Assembly (NCBI GenBank): GCA_019414445.1
Contig: DXMA01000013.1
Location: 1 to 18,583 of the forward strand
Reading direction: 5' to 3'
Source: Collinsella sp.
GTDB lineage: Bacteria; Actinomycetota; Coriobacteriia; Coriobacteriales; Coriobacteriaceae
Length of the DNA stretch: 18,583 bases
In this document: positions 1 through 6,853 of the stretch, piece by piece
Layout: the number at the start of each line of letters is the position of its first letter
Position numbering within the stretch: the stretch's first letter is position 1
The notes under the pieces: model-generated
The model's database searches: none
What the model was told of the DNA's origin: nothing
What the model saw: the letters and a program-made list of their open reading frames with translations, nothing else
Program-made: the position numbers and the translations under genes

Positions 1-6
1 CCTCGC

Positions 7-30
7 GGTGACATCGTTTTTATGTCAACC
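7..30. other. Short inverted repeat upstream of the RpiR gene
   Basis: TGACAT (9-14) and ATGTCA (22-27) form a perfect 6-bp inverted repeat around the loop CGTTTTT, and GG (7-8) can pair with CC (29-30) past one bulged A. It could be an operator or the tail of a terminator belonging to a gene outside the window. The T-run lies in the loop rather than after the stem, which argues against a terminator. I see nothing else convincing in 1-123 apart from the ribosome binding site GGGGAG at 111-116. Confidence 0.25.
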
Positions 31-123
31 TTGGTCTAACAGAGCCTTTTCTTTTCTAGTTCGAATAAATCGGCTATCGTTTTATTGTTTGCGTTGCAAT
101 GCCTTTTATAGGGGAGATAAGAG

Positions 124-885
124 ATGAAAATTGACGAGCTGGTTCGTGACCATTACGTCGATTTGGGCGACATAGATCGTGACATTTGGCGCTATATCTC
201 AATGCATCGCTACGAGGCTGCTAATTCGACGCTTGTTGATCTAGCGGCCAAGTGCAACGCATCAAAATCTGCCGTTCTACGTTTTGCTCAGCGTCTAGGG
301 TTTCGTGGATTCTCTGAGTTCAAATACGCCCTCAAGGCTGAAGTAGAAGCTGATGCTCGCGATATAGTCGACGCTGCGGTTCTCGATCGTTATACCGCCA
401 TTGTCTTAAAATCGCTCAAAGACTTTCTTTCGCGTGATTTCACGCCTGTATTCAAGCTTATCGAGCAGAGCTCAAAGGTGTTTCTTTACGGCACGGGAAC
501 GCTCCAACGTGCGGTTGCTCAAGAGATGCGTCGCGTGTTTTTGGCTGGTGACGAATATTTCTACGTCGTGGAAGGCGTTGATGAGACCGCAGCTCTTACG
601 GGCGCTTTGACTCAAGACGATCTTCTCTTCGTCTTTTCTCTAAAAGGACAATCCGATAATGCAACTACGCTTGCGCGAAATCTCAAAGCCAGAAACGTTC
701 CTTTTATTGCGGTGACGAGTTATCTGGATAACGATATCGCTCATCTTGCCGATGAGAGCATCTTGGTTGGTACCGAGAGCCTACCGATTGGTGGCGGACA
801 TAGTTACGAAGTGCTCGACGCCTATTTTCTTCTCGTCAGCATCTTGTTCTTGAAGTATTCCGAATACAAACGAGCGCATCGATAG
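124..885 (+). CDS. MurR/RpiR-family transcriptional regulator (HTH + SIS)
   Basis: This 253-residue protein has the two-domain layout and length of RpiR/MurR regulators. Residues about 1-75 form the N-terminal helix-turn-helix; the signature SAVLRFAQRLGFRGFSEFK (49-67) matches the family recognition region. Residues about 105-235 form a SIS sugar-phosphate-binding domain, with the loop LYGTGTLQRA at 121-130 and a second half around FSLKGQSDNATTLARN. Such proteins are cytoplasmic and sense phosphosugars. GGGGAG (111-116) lies 7 nt before the ATG and fixes the start. The gene lies directly upstream of the dehydratase and PTS genes, so it is inferred to control them, with a sugar phosphate delivered by the PTS as the likely effector. 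Whether it activates or represses cannot be read from the sequence. Third positions are AT-richer than in the housekeeping genes to the right. Confidence 0.9.
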   Translation: MKIDELVRDHYVDLGDIDRDIWRYISMHRYEAANSTLVDLAAKCNASKSAVLRFAQRLGFRGFSEFKYALKAEVEADARDIVDAAVLDRYTAIVLKSLKDFLSRDFTPVFKLIEQSSKVFLYGTGTLQRAVAQEMRRVFLAGDEYFYVVEGVDETAALTGALTQDDLLFVFSLKGQSDNATTLARNLKARNVPFIAVTSYLDNDIAHLADESILVGTESLPIGGGHSYEVLDAYFLLVSILFLKYSEYKRAHR

Positions 886-902
886 GTTTCCGCAGGTAAA
901 CG

Positions 903-971
903 AGCTGTGGAAATTTCCCAGCTGGTGGGAATTCGTCCCAACCACGGACGATGTACCTATATCGTCTTTCT
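903..971. promoter_or_regulatory. Cluster of three inverted repeats, candidate RpiR operator/terminator region
   Basis: The gap between the regulator and the dehydratase gene (886-1063) opens with three adjacent dyads. (1) AGCTG (903-907), one unpaired T, the perfect palindrome GGAAATTTCC (909-918), then CAGCT (919-923). (2) TGGT/ACCA (923-926, 941-944) enclosing GGGA/TCCC (927-930, 936-939) with loop ATTCG. (3) GACGAT (947-952) and ATCGTC (961-966) followed by a short T-rich TTTCT, possibly a weak terminator for the regulator gene. Palindromes with GAAA/TTTC half-sites are plausible RpiR-family operators; assigning this one is an inference. Confidence 0.4.
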
Positions 972-1007
972 CAGGTCTTTCTGGGATATTCGCCTCCTAC
1001 ACTTGGC

Positions 1008-1042
1008 CTCGTTAAACGAGACTGCGAACGAATGCGAGTCTC
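1008..1042. other. Two overlapping, mutually exclusive hairpins in the dehydratase leader
   Basis: CTCGT (1008-1012) can pair with ACGAG (1016-1020). GAGACT (1018-1023) can pair with AGTCTC (1037-1042). The two stems share bases 1018-1020, so only one can form fully at a time. This lies just upstream of the ribosome binding site (AAGGGA, 1054-1059). It may influence expression of the downstream gene, but stems this short occur by chance. Confidence 0.25.
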
Positions 1043-1063
1043 GGTGAATCGGGAAGGGACGAA

Positions 1064-2269
1064 ATGGATTCCTTGAAGATCACGGACATCCGTCCCATCT
1101 GCACTGCTCCCGAGGGTATTAACCTTGTTGTGGTGAAGGTGGAGACGAATGACCCGTCCATCTACGGTGTTGGCTGCGCTACGTTTACGCAGCGTTATGA
1201 GGCGGTTGCCCATGCGGTTGACCGCTATCTGAAGCCCTTTTTGCTAGGTAAAGATCCTGCGCGAATCCAGGATATCTGGCAGACTGCTCATGTTTCTGGA
1301 TATTGGCGAAACGGGCCGATCTGGAACAATGCACTTTCCGGCATTGACATGGCACTTTGGGACATTAAGGGCAAGATGGCCGGCATGCCGCTCTATGACC
1401 TATTTGGTGGTAAATGCCGCGATGCTGTTCCGGCGTATATTCATGCCGATGCACAGACGATAGAGGGCGCAATCGATTTGGTCCAGCAGCGCGTCGATGC
1501 GGGCTGGAATCGAATCCGCGTTCAAATCGGTGGCTATGGCGGAAACGTTCCTGTTGAGAATAAGCCTAAAGATGCGCTACCCGGTGCATACTATGATCCC
1601 AAAGTGTATATGCGCACGGCTATTGAGGGCTTTGCTGCCTTACGTCGCGAGTTTGGTGACGACATTGAGCTGTGCCATGATGTCCATGAGCGTTTGACGC
1701 CTTCCGAGGCAATCCGCTTCGCGCAGCAAATGGACCAATTCGACCTGCTGTTCCTTGAGGACGTGCTCGCTCCCGAGCAAATCGCATGGTTCGATCAGGT
1801 GCGCGCTCATACGACTTGCCCGCTTGCCATGGGCGAGCTCATCAATAACCCGCATGAGTGGATGCAGCTTGTTCAGAATCGAAGCGTTGACTATCTTCGT
1901 CTCCACATCAGTCAGGCAGGTGGAATCACGCCCGTTCGCAAGATCATTGCTTTCGCTGACGTTAATGGAGTTCGCACCGCTTGGCATGGTCCTGGCGATA
2001 TGTCCGGTATTGGGCATGCGGTCAACACGCACCTTTCTATTTCCTCACCGAACTTCGGTATCCAAGAGTGGAGCTGCAGCATTAAGGAGAACACGTATCG
2101 TGTGTTCCCGGGCATGCCAGTCGTTGAGAACGGCTATGTGTATCTGAACGATCAGCCCGGTATCGGTGTGGATATCGATGAGAATCTCGCAGCAGAGTTC
2201 CCTCCCGTCGATAAGGATTTGAGTTGGCTTCTTTGCAGACTTCCGGATGGTTCCGCTGCTCGACCGTAA
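1064..2269 (+). CDS. Enolase-superfamily acid-sugar dehydratase (mannonate dehydratase/RspA-like subgroup)
   Basis: This 401-residue protein has the full length and order of the mandelate racemase/muconate-lactonizing fold: an alpha+beta capping domain (about 1-120), then a TIM barrel. The metal ligands are visible as D206 in LCHDVHERLTP, E232 in LFLEDV and E258 in MGELINN. H208 (the D-x-H signature of the mannonate dehydratase subgroup), H308 in TAWHGPGD and E335 in FGIQEW complete the active site. Family members dehydrate aldonic acids such as D-mannonate or D-gluconate to 2-keto-3-deoxy acids using Mg2+. Several RspA-like members have weak or no such activity, so the substrate is left open. 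The loop after IRVQ (151-154) is short and lacks a tyrosine at the spacing I recall for active ManD. The start has AAGGGA at 1054-1059. The PTS gene follows after 48 bp, probably in the same operon. Confidence 0.88.
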   Translation: MDSLKITDIRPICTAPEGINLVVVKVETNDPSIYGVGCATFTQRYEAVAHAVDRYLKPFLLGKDPARIQDIWQTAHVSGYWRNGPIWNNALSGIDMALWDIKGKMAGMPLYDLFGGKCRDAVPAYIHADAQTIEGAIDLVQQRVDAGWNRIRVQIGGYGGNVPVENKPKDALPGAYYDPKVYMRTAIEGFAALRREFGDDIELCHDVHERLTPSEAIRFAQQMDQFDLLFLEDVLAPEQIAWFDQVRAHTTCPLAMGELINNPHEWMQLVQNRSVDYLRLHISQAGGITPVRKIIAFADVNGVRTAWHGPGDMSGIGHAVNTHLSISSPNFGIQEWSCSIKENTYRVFPGMPVVENGYVYLNDQPGIGVDIDENLAAEFPPVDKDLSWLLCRLPDGSAARP

Positions 2270-2317
2270 TGCGACCCGGAGTTATTTGTATTTGAGTTCC
2301 TTGAAAGGGGATAGACC

Positions 2318-3712
2318 ATGAAAACTGCTGATAAGGCCATTGCCGACGGCATTGTTGCTGCAGTTGGAGGCGTAGACAATATCAGGGCCGTGGGTCATTG
2401 TTCGACCAGGCTGCGTTTGACGCTTCATGATAAGACCAAGGTCGATGAGAAAACAATCGAAGATATTGAGGGCGTCAAAGGCCAATTCTTCGCCGGCGAA
2501 CAGTATCAGGTGATTTTGGGCACCGGTCTTGTTAACCGTGTTTACGATATTGTCGCGGGCGAGAATCAGGGCGGTGTTAACACCGATATTAAGGCCGACC
2601 TGTATGCCGGCATGTCGCTCCCCAAGAAGCTCTCTCGTATTTTGGGCGACATCTTTATTCCCGTTATTCCCGTCCTGGTGGCAACAGCCCTTTTTAGCGG
2701 CTTCATTAACTGCATCAACTCGTTTGGCGTTCAGATGGACCCCAACGTTTTGACTATCGCGACCATTCTGATGAAAACTGCTTTTACCTTTCTGCCCGTG
2801 CTTATTGCATGGTCGGGCATGAAACAGTTTGGTGGTAGCCCCGTCATCGGCATCGTCCTTGGTCTCATGCTGGTGAACCCGCTTCTTCCTAACCCGAATG
2901 ATGTGGTTAAGGGCACGGTTGAGGCAATCACTTTCCATCCGTTTGGTCTTGAGTGGAATGTTGTAGGTTATCAGGGCTCTGTGCTTCCCGCTCTTGTTGT
3001 TGCGTATATCGCTGCAAAGACCGAGAAGACTCTTAAGAACGTTGTTCCGGATGTTCTGGATCTTATCATCACTCCGTTTACTACGATCCTCATTGCCGGC
3101 TTGCTTGGCATGCTTGTTATTGGCCCCGTTTGCCAGACCGTGGAACACGCTGTTTTGGCTGCCGCTAAGTTCGTTATCGCGTTGCCGTTCGGTCTGGGCG
3201 GACTAATCCTTGGCGGAACGCAGCAGGCGATTGTGGTTACCGGTATGCACCACATCTTCCTTGCGCTCGAAACTGACTATCTTGCTACCACCGGTTTCAA
3301 CCCCTTCAATGCCATGATTTCCGGTGGCATTATGGCCCAGGCTACCGCCGCCTTGGTTACCGGTCTTAAGGTAAAGAACCCTAAAAAGCGTGGCTTCTAT
3401 ATGGCTGCATCGCTGCCTGCATTCCTGGGCATTACCGAGCCGGCAATCTTTGGCGTGAACCTCAAGTTTGGCAAGCCGTTCCTGTTCGCTCTTTGCGGCG
3501 GTGCCTGCGCTGGTTGGTGTGGCGCAATGCTTCATGCTGCCAGCACCGGTATGGGCGTTGCTGCTATTCCGGGAATCGTTACCTACCTGTACAGCCAGCA
3601 GGCCATCATCAACTACTTTATCATCCATGGTGTTGGCATCGCGTTTTCCGGTCTGCTCACTTGGTTCTTCTTTGACCCTAACAAGGCCGAACAGGCTGAG
3701 CTTGAGAACTAG
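2318..3712 (+). CDS. PTS sugar transporter, EIIBC component (glucose/sucrose/beta-glucoside superfamily)
   Basis: This 464-residue protein fuses an N-terminal EIIB domain (about 1-85) to a membrane EIIC domain (about 105-455). C28 in VGHCSTRLRL is the EIIB phosphocysteine. The EIIC part has many hydrophobic segments, the MHH motif at 309-311 and the substrate-site motif GITEPAIFG (370-378). It imports a sugar and phosphorylates it at the membrane. No EIIA domain is attached and none is encoded nearby, so it must borrow a general EIIA. It resembles the MurP/TreB/ScrA-like EIIBC group, but the specificity cannot be assigned. AAAGGGG (2304-2310) precedes the ATG. It is the last gene of the operon, with a terminator about 105 bp downstream. 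Confidence 0.93.
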   Translation: MKTADKAIADGIVAAVGGVDNIRAVGHCSTRLRLTLHDKTKVDEKTIEDIEGVKGQFFAGEQYQVILGTGLVNRVYDIVAGENQGGVNTDIKADLYAGMSLPKKLSRILGDIFIPVIPVLVATALFSGFINCINSFGVQMDPNVLTIATILMKTAFTFLPVLIAWSGMKQFGGSPVIGIVLGLMLVNPLLPNPNDVVKGTVEAITFHPFGLEWNVVGYQGSVLPALVVAYIAAKTEKTLKNVVPDVLDLIITPFTTILIAGLLGMLVIGPVCQTVEHAVLAAAKFVIALPFGLGGLILGGTQQAIVVTGMHHIFLALETDYLATTGFNPFNAMISGGIMAQATAALVTGLKVKNPKKRGFYMAASLPAFLGITEPAIFGVNLKFGKPFLFALCGGACAGWCGAMLHAASTGMGVAAIPGIVTYLYSQQAIINYFIIHGVGIAFSGLLTWFFFDPNKAEQAELEN

Positions 3713-3816
3713 GTTTTGTTTGATCTAACTCAGATGGGTATATCGTTCATTTCATGAGGCTTTGATGGCTCATAACCAATGAAGCGTGCTTTCCCTGTAC
3801 ATACTCTTTTTAGATA

Positions 3817-3860
3817 AAGCGAGATGCCTGCAAGTCGCAGACATCTCGCTTGTTGTATTT
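3817..3860 (+). terminator. Intrinsic terminator of the dehydratase-PTS operon
   Basis: AAGCGAGATG (3817-3826) pairs with CATCTCGCTT (3842-3851), and inside it CTGC (3828-3831) pairs with GCAG (3837-3840) around the loop AAGTC. A T-rich tail (TTGTTGTATTT) follows. The 3713-3816 stretch between the PTS stop codon and this hairpin shows no further feature that I can support. Confidence 0.75.
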
Positions 3861-3868
3861 GCTATCAT
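3860..3868 (+). promoter_or_regulatory. Probable extended -10 promoter for leuS
   Basis: TGCTATCAT is an extended -10 element (TG-n-TATCAT, hexamer 3863-3868) lying directly after the PTS-operon terminator. No good -35 hexamer is present at the normal distance, which is typical of extended -10 promoters. Transcription would begin near 3875, giving a leader of about 150 nt that includes the long hairpin at 3886-4004. Confidence 0.45.
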
Positions 3869-3885
3869 CAGTCAAGTTAACCTTA

Positions 3886-4004
3886 GGGTCGGGCGGTTTA
3901 GCTTTGTTCGCTACAAGTTCCGCACGCAAAGAAGAGCACTTAATGTGCTCTTCGTCTTGCGCAGGACTGTCCGCAGTAGCGAACAAAGCTAAGCCGACCG
4001 ACCC
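3886..4004 (+). repeat. Long near-perfect inverted repeat (119 nt) in the leuS leader
   Basis: The arms 3886-3914 and 3976-4004 are 29 nt each and complementary apart from one G-T wobble and one mismatch. The arm core is TTTAGCTTTGTTCGCTAC / GTAGCGAACAAAGCTAAG. Inside lies a second hairpin: GAAGAGCAC (3931-3939) with GTGCTCTTC (3945-3953), loop TTAAT, extended by CGCAA/TTGCG (3925-3929, 3957-3961). The structure ends 23 nt before the leuS ATG, just ahead of the ribosome binding site AAAGGAG (4016-4022). No T-box sequence (GGTGGNACCGCG-like) is present. It could be an RNA control element, an RNase III target, or an inserted MITE-like palindrome. Confidence 0.8.
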
Positions 4005-4027
4005 CATTAAAGATTAAAGGAGCTGAT

Positions 4028-6604
4028 ATGTGCGATTGCACAGATCATAAGGATGAGATCCCTGCCTACGACGCGCAGGCCATTGAGTCCAAGTGGATGA
4101 AGGCCTGGGAGGACTCCAACCTCTTTGCCGTCGACACCGACGCCAGCAAGCCCAAGAAGTACGTGCTCGAGATGTTCCCGTATCCGTCGGGTGACCTGCA
4201 CATGGGCCACGCGCGCAACTATACCATCGGCGATGCCATGGCCCGTCAGGCCCGCATGCGCGGCTACGACGTGCTGCATCCCATCGGCTTTGACGCCTTT
4301 GGCCTGCCCGCTGAGAACGCCGCCATCAAGCACAATACGCAGGCTGCCGCCTGGACGTATAAGAACATGGACCAGGCACTCGCCACGATGAAGCGCATGG
4401 GTTTCTCCTACGATCTGGATCGCATGGTCAAGACCTGCAGCCCCGACTACTACCGCTGGGGTCAGTGGATCTTTGAGAAGCTGTGGGAAAAGGGTCTGGT
4501 CTACCGCAAGAAGAACCCTGTCAACTGGTGCCCCACCTGCAAGACTGTTCTGGCTAACGAGCAGGTCACCGAGGGTAAGTGCTGGCGCTGCGGCACCGAG
4601 CCCGAGAAGCGCGACCTCGAGCAGTGGTACTTCAAGATCACCGAGTACTCCCAGGAGCTGCTCGACGATCTGGAGAAGCTCCCCGGCTGGCCCGAGCGCG
4701 TCAAGCAGATGCAGGCCAACTGGATCGGTCGCTCCGAGGGCGCCGAGGTCGACTTTACCCTGTGCGATCCCGATGGCGAGCCCATCGAGGGCGACGAGGG
4801 CAAGATCACCGTCTTCACCACGCGCGCCGACACGCTCTTTGGCGTCTCCTTCTTTGTCCTGGCTCCCGAGTACGCGCGTCTGCACGAGCTCGTCGAGGGC
4901 ACGGAGTACGAGGCGGCCGTCACCAAGATCGTCGAGGACTCCAAGCACATTTCTGCCGTCGAGCGTGCCCAGGGCACCCTCGAGAAGCACGGTGCCTTTA
5001 CGGGCCGCTACGTGGTGAACCCCGTCAACGGCGAGAAGGTCCCCGTGTGGGTTGCCGACTATGTCGTGGCCGACTACGGCACCGGTGCCGTCATGGCCGT
5101 TCCCTGCGGCGACCAGCGCGACTTTGAGTTCGCCCGCAAGTACGACTTGCCGATCGTGCCGATCATCCTGGACGATGACGACCGCGCTGCCGTCGAGGCC
5201 AGCGGCGAGACCATCGATACCTTCCATGCCGAGACTGTCGACTGGGAGTGCGCGCACGCTGCCGAGGGCACGCTGGTCCAGTCGGGCAAGTACACCGGCA
5301 TGCGCGGCGGTAAGCACTCCGAGGGCGAGTCCGCCATCGTGGCCGACCTCGAGGCCATGGGCTGCGGCCGTCGCAAGGTCGAGTTCCGCCTGCGCGACTG
5401 GCTCATCAGCCGCCAGCGCTATTGGGGCAACCCCATCCCGGCCATCCACTGCGAGCACTGCGGCATCGTGCCCGTGCCCGAGGACCAGCTGCCGGTGACG
5501 CTGCCCGAGAACCTGGACCTGGGCGCCGGCGAGACCCTCGCCGAGTGCAAGGAGTTCTACGAGACCACCTGCCCGGTCTGCGGTCGCCCGGCCAAGCGCG
5601 AGACCGATACCATGGACACCTTCACCTGCTCCAGCTGGTATTACCTGCGCTATACCGACCCGCACAACACCGAGCTGCCCTTCTCCAAGGACGCCGCCGA
5701 CCGCTGGATGCCCGTCGATAACTACATCGGCGGCATCGAGCACGCCATTTTGCACCTGCTCTACAGCCGCTTCTTTACCAAGGCGCTGCGCGACCTGGGT
5801 CTGCTGAGCGTGGACGAGCCCTTCACCAACCTGCTGTGCCAGGGCATGGTCAAGGACGAGAACGGCGACACCATGTCCAAGTCCAAGGGCAACGTCGTGC
5901 CCCCGAGCTCGGTTATCGAGCCCTACGGCGCCGACACCATGCGTCTGGCGATCCTGTTTATCGCCCCGCCCGAGAAGGACTTCGACTGGGATCCCAAGGC
6001 CGTCGAGGGTGCCAACCGCTTTATCAAGCGCGCCTGGCGTATCGTGTGGCAGCTCGTCCAGTCCGGCGATGCCAACGTGGCCTTTGACAAGTCCGTGCTC
6101 GACGAGGCGACGCTCAAGCTCTATCGCGAGCGTCACCGCACCATTGCCAAGTGCACCGAGGACTATGACCGCGGCCAGTTCAACACCGCGATCTCGGCCG
6201 TCATGGAGCTCGTCAATGCGGCGAGCGCCTACCTCAACGCCACCGAGGGTGCCACCCGCGACAAGGCGCTGTGCTACGGCGTTGCCAAGGATATCGTGAG
6301 CGTCCTTGCCCCCATCTGCCCGTTCTGGGCCGATGAACTGTGGCATGAGGCACTCGGCTGCGAGGGCAACGCCTACACCGCCGCTTGGCCCGAGTATGAC
6401 CTGGCCGAGTCCATCGAGGACACGGTGCAGATCGTCGTCCAGGTTCTCGGCAAGGTCCGTGGCCGCATCGACGTGGCCCGCGACGCCTCCAACGAGGAGA
6501 TGCAGGCTGCCGCTGAGGAAGCCGTCGCCAAGTGGCTCGAGGGCAAGACGGTCGTCAAGGCCATCTGCGTGCCCGGCAAGCTGGTCAACCTGGTGGTCAA
6601 GTAA
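4028..6604 (+). CDS. leuS: Leucine--tRNA ligase
   Basis: This 858-residue cytoplasmic class Ia synthetase charges tRNA-Leu with leucine. Visible hallmarks are the HIGH motif as HMGH (58-61), the KMSKS motif as TMSKSKGN (M616-S-K-S-K620), the CP1 editing-domain threonine motif TTRADT (264-269), and zinc-ribbon-like cysteine pairs C168/C171 with C185/C188. Further pairs CEHC and CPVC lie near the catalytic core. Length is normal for bacterial LeuRS. AAAGGAG (4016-4022) is 5 nt from the ATG. It is monocistronic: an own promoter and palindromic leader lie upstream and a terminator downstream. Codon use is strongly biased to C/G-ending codons, as expected for a highly expressed gene and unlike the sugar genes on its left. 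Confidence 0.98.
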   Translation: MCDCTDHKDEIPAYDAQAIESKWMKAWEDSNLFAVDTDASKPKKYVLEMFPYPSGDLHMGHARNYTIGDAMARQARMRGYDVLHPIGFDAFGLPAENAAIKHNTQAAAWTYKNMDQALATMKRMGFSYDLDRMVKTCSPDYYRWGQWIFEKLWEKGLVYRKKNPVNWCPTCKTVLANEQVTEGKCWRCGTEPEKRDLEQWYFKITEYSQELLDDLEKLPGWPERVKQMQANWIGRSEGAEVDFTLCDPDGEPIEGDEGKITVFTTRADTLFGVSFFVLAPEYARLHELVEGTEYEAAVTKIVEDSKHISAVERAQGTLEKHGAFTGRYVVNPVNGEKVPVWVADYVVADYGTGAVMAVPCGDQRDFEFARKYDLPIVPIILDDDDRAAVEASGETIDTFHAETVDWECAHAAEGTLVQSGKYTGMRGGKHSEGESAIVADLEAMGCGRRKVEFRLRDWLISRQRYWGNPIPAIHCEHCGIVPVPEDQLPVTLPENLDLGAGETLAECKEFYETTCPVCGRPAKRETDTMDTFTCSSWYYLRYTDPHNTELPFSKDAADRWMPVDNYIGGIEHAILHLLYSRFFTKALRDLGLLSVDEPFTNLLCQGMVKDENGDTMSKSKGNVVPPSSVIEPYGADTMRLAILFIAPPEKDFDWDPKAVEGANRFIKRAWRIVWQLVQSGDANVAFDKSVLDEATLKLYRERHRTIAKCTEDYDRGQFNTAISAVMELVNAASAYLNATEGATRDKALCYGVAKDIVSVLAPICPFWADELWHEALGCEGNAYTAAWPEYDLAESIEDTVQIVVQVLGKVRGRIDVARDASNEEMQAAAEEAVAKWLEGKTVVKAICVPGKLVNLVVK

Positions 6605-6633
6605 GCGCTGCGCGCTTAACTGACGCATAAAAG

Positions 6634-6672
6634 ACGAGGGGCGATCCGGTTGGGTCGTCCCTCGTTTTGTTT
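6634..6672 (+). terminator. Intrinsic terminator after leuS
   Basis: ACGAGGGGCGATCC (6634-6647) pairs with GGGTCGTCCCTCGT (6652-6665), using two wobble pairs, around the loop GGTT. It is preceded by AAAAG and followed by TTTGTTT. It ends the leuS transcript and separates it from the rimP operon. Confidence 0.85.
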
Positions 6673-6746
6673 AGCCTGGCCGCGGTCAATTGTCCTATTC
6701 TTGTGGAGAAGCTGTGCGCACGCTGACCTGCAGATTCGTACTGTGC

Positions 6747-6775
6747 TTGCACGTTTTCGCAGGTATTGGTATAGT
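6747..6775 (+). promoter_or_regulatory. Sigma-70-type promoter of the rimP-nusA-infB operon
   Basis: TTGCAC (6747-6752) and TATAGT (6770-6775) are near-consensus -35 and -10 hexamers with an optimal 17-nt spacer. They lie after the leuS terminator and upstream of rimP. Transcription would start near 6782, so the leader to the rimP ATG is about 70 nt. Confidence 0.8.
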
Positions 6776-6800
6776 TTGCTTGCAAATGAAGTTGTAATTG

Positions 6801-6833
6801 AAAGAAGTGGGGTTTCGGCCCCGCTTCTTTTTT
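6801..6833 (+). terminator. Leader terminator / probable attenuator ahead of rimP
   Basis: AAAGAAGTGGGG (6801-6812) pairs with CCCCGCTTCTTT (6819-6830), one G-T wobble, loop TTTCGG, and a run of six Ts ends at 6833. It is a complete intrinsic terminator located after the promoter and only 20 nt before the rimP start codon. Because the same operon encodes NusA, which acts at pause and terminator hairpins, this looks like an autoregulatory attenuator. The termination signal is seen directly; the regulation is inferred. Confidence 0.75.
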
Positions 6834-6853
6834 GTATGGATGGAGGTGCCGCA

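Noticed and set aside
3810..4007. Minus-strand ORF of 65 codons opposite the leuS leader
   Set aside because: Part of its sequence mirrors the + strand reading because of the inverted repeat. It has no homology that I recognise and covers the PTS terminator and leader structure.
3877..4010. TTAA target-site duplication flanking the leuS-leader palindrome
   Set aside because: TTAA occurs at 3877-3880 and 4007-4010, but it is not directly adjacent to the arms, is only 4 bp and is likely by chance.
3943..4017. 24-codon ORF inside the leuS leader as a possible leader peptide
   Set aside because: It has only one leucine codon, no good ribosome binding site, and arises within the palindrome. A leucine attenuator peptide would be expected to be Leu-rich.
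3870..4027. T-box riboswitch upstream of leuS
   Set aside because: No T-box antiterminator sequence or recognisable stem I/specifier arrangement is visible, and there is no terminator hairpin with a T-run directly before leuS.
4007..6628. Very long minus-strand ORF (873 codons) opposite leuS
   Set aside because: It is a shadow of the strong GC3 codon bias of leuS. Its composition is low-complexity and no domain is recognisable. The same applies to the long antisense frames opposite nusA, infB and dnaG.
6650..6853. Upstream N-terminal extension of RimP (232-codon frame)
   Set aside because: The extra 68 codons run through the leuS terminator tail, the promoter and the leader terminator. The ATG at 6854 has a good GGAGG site and gives the normal RimP length.
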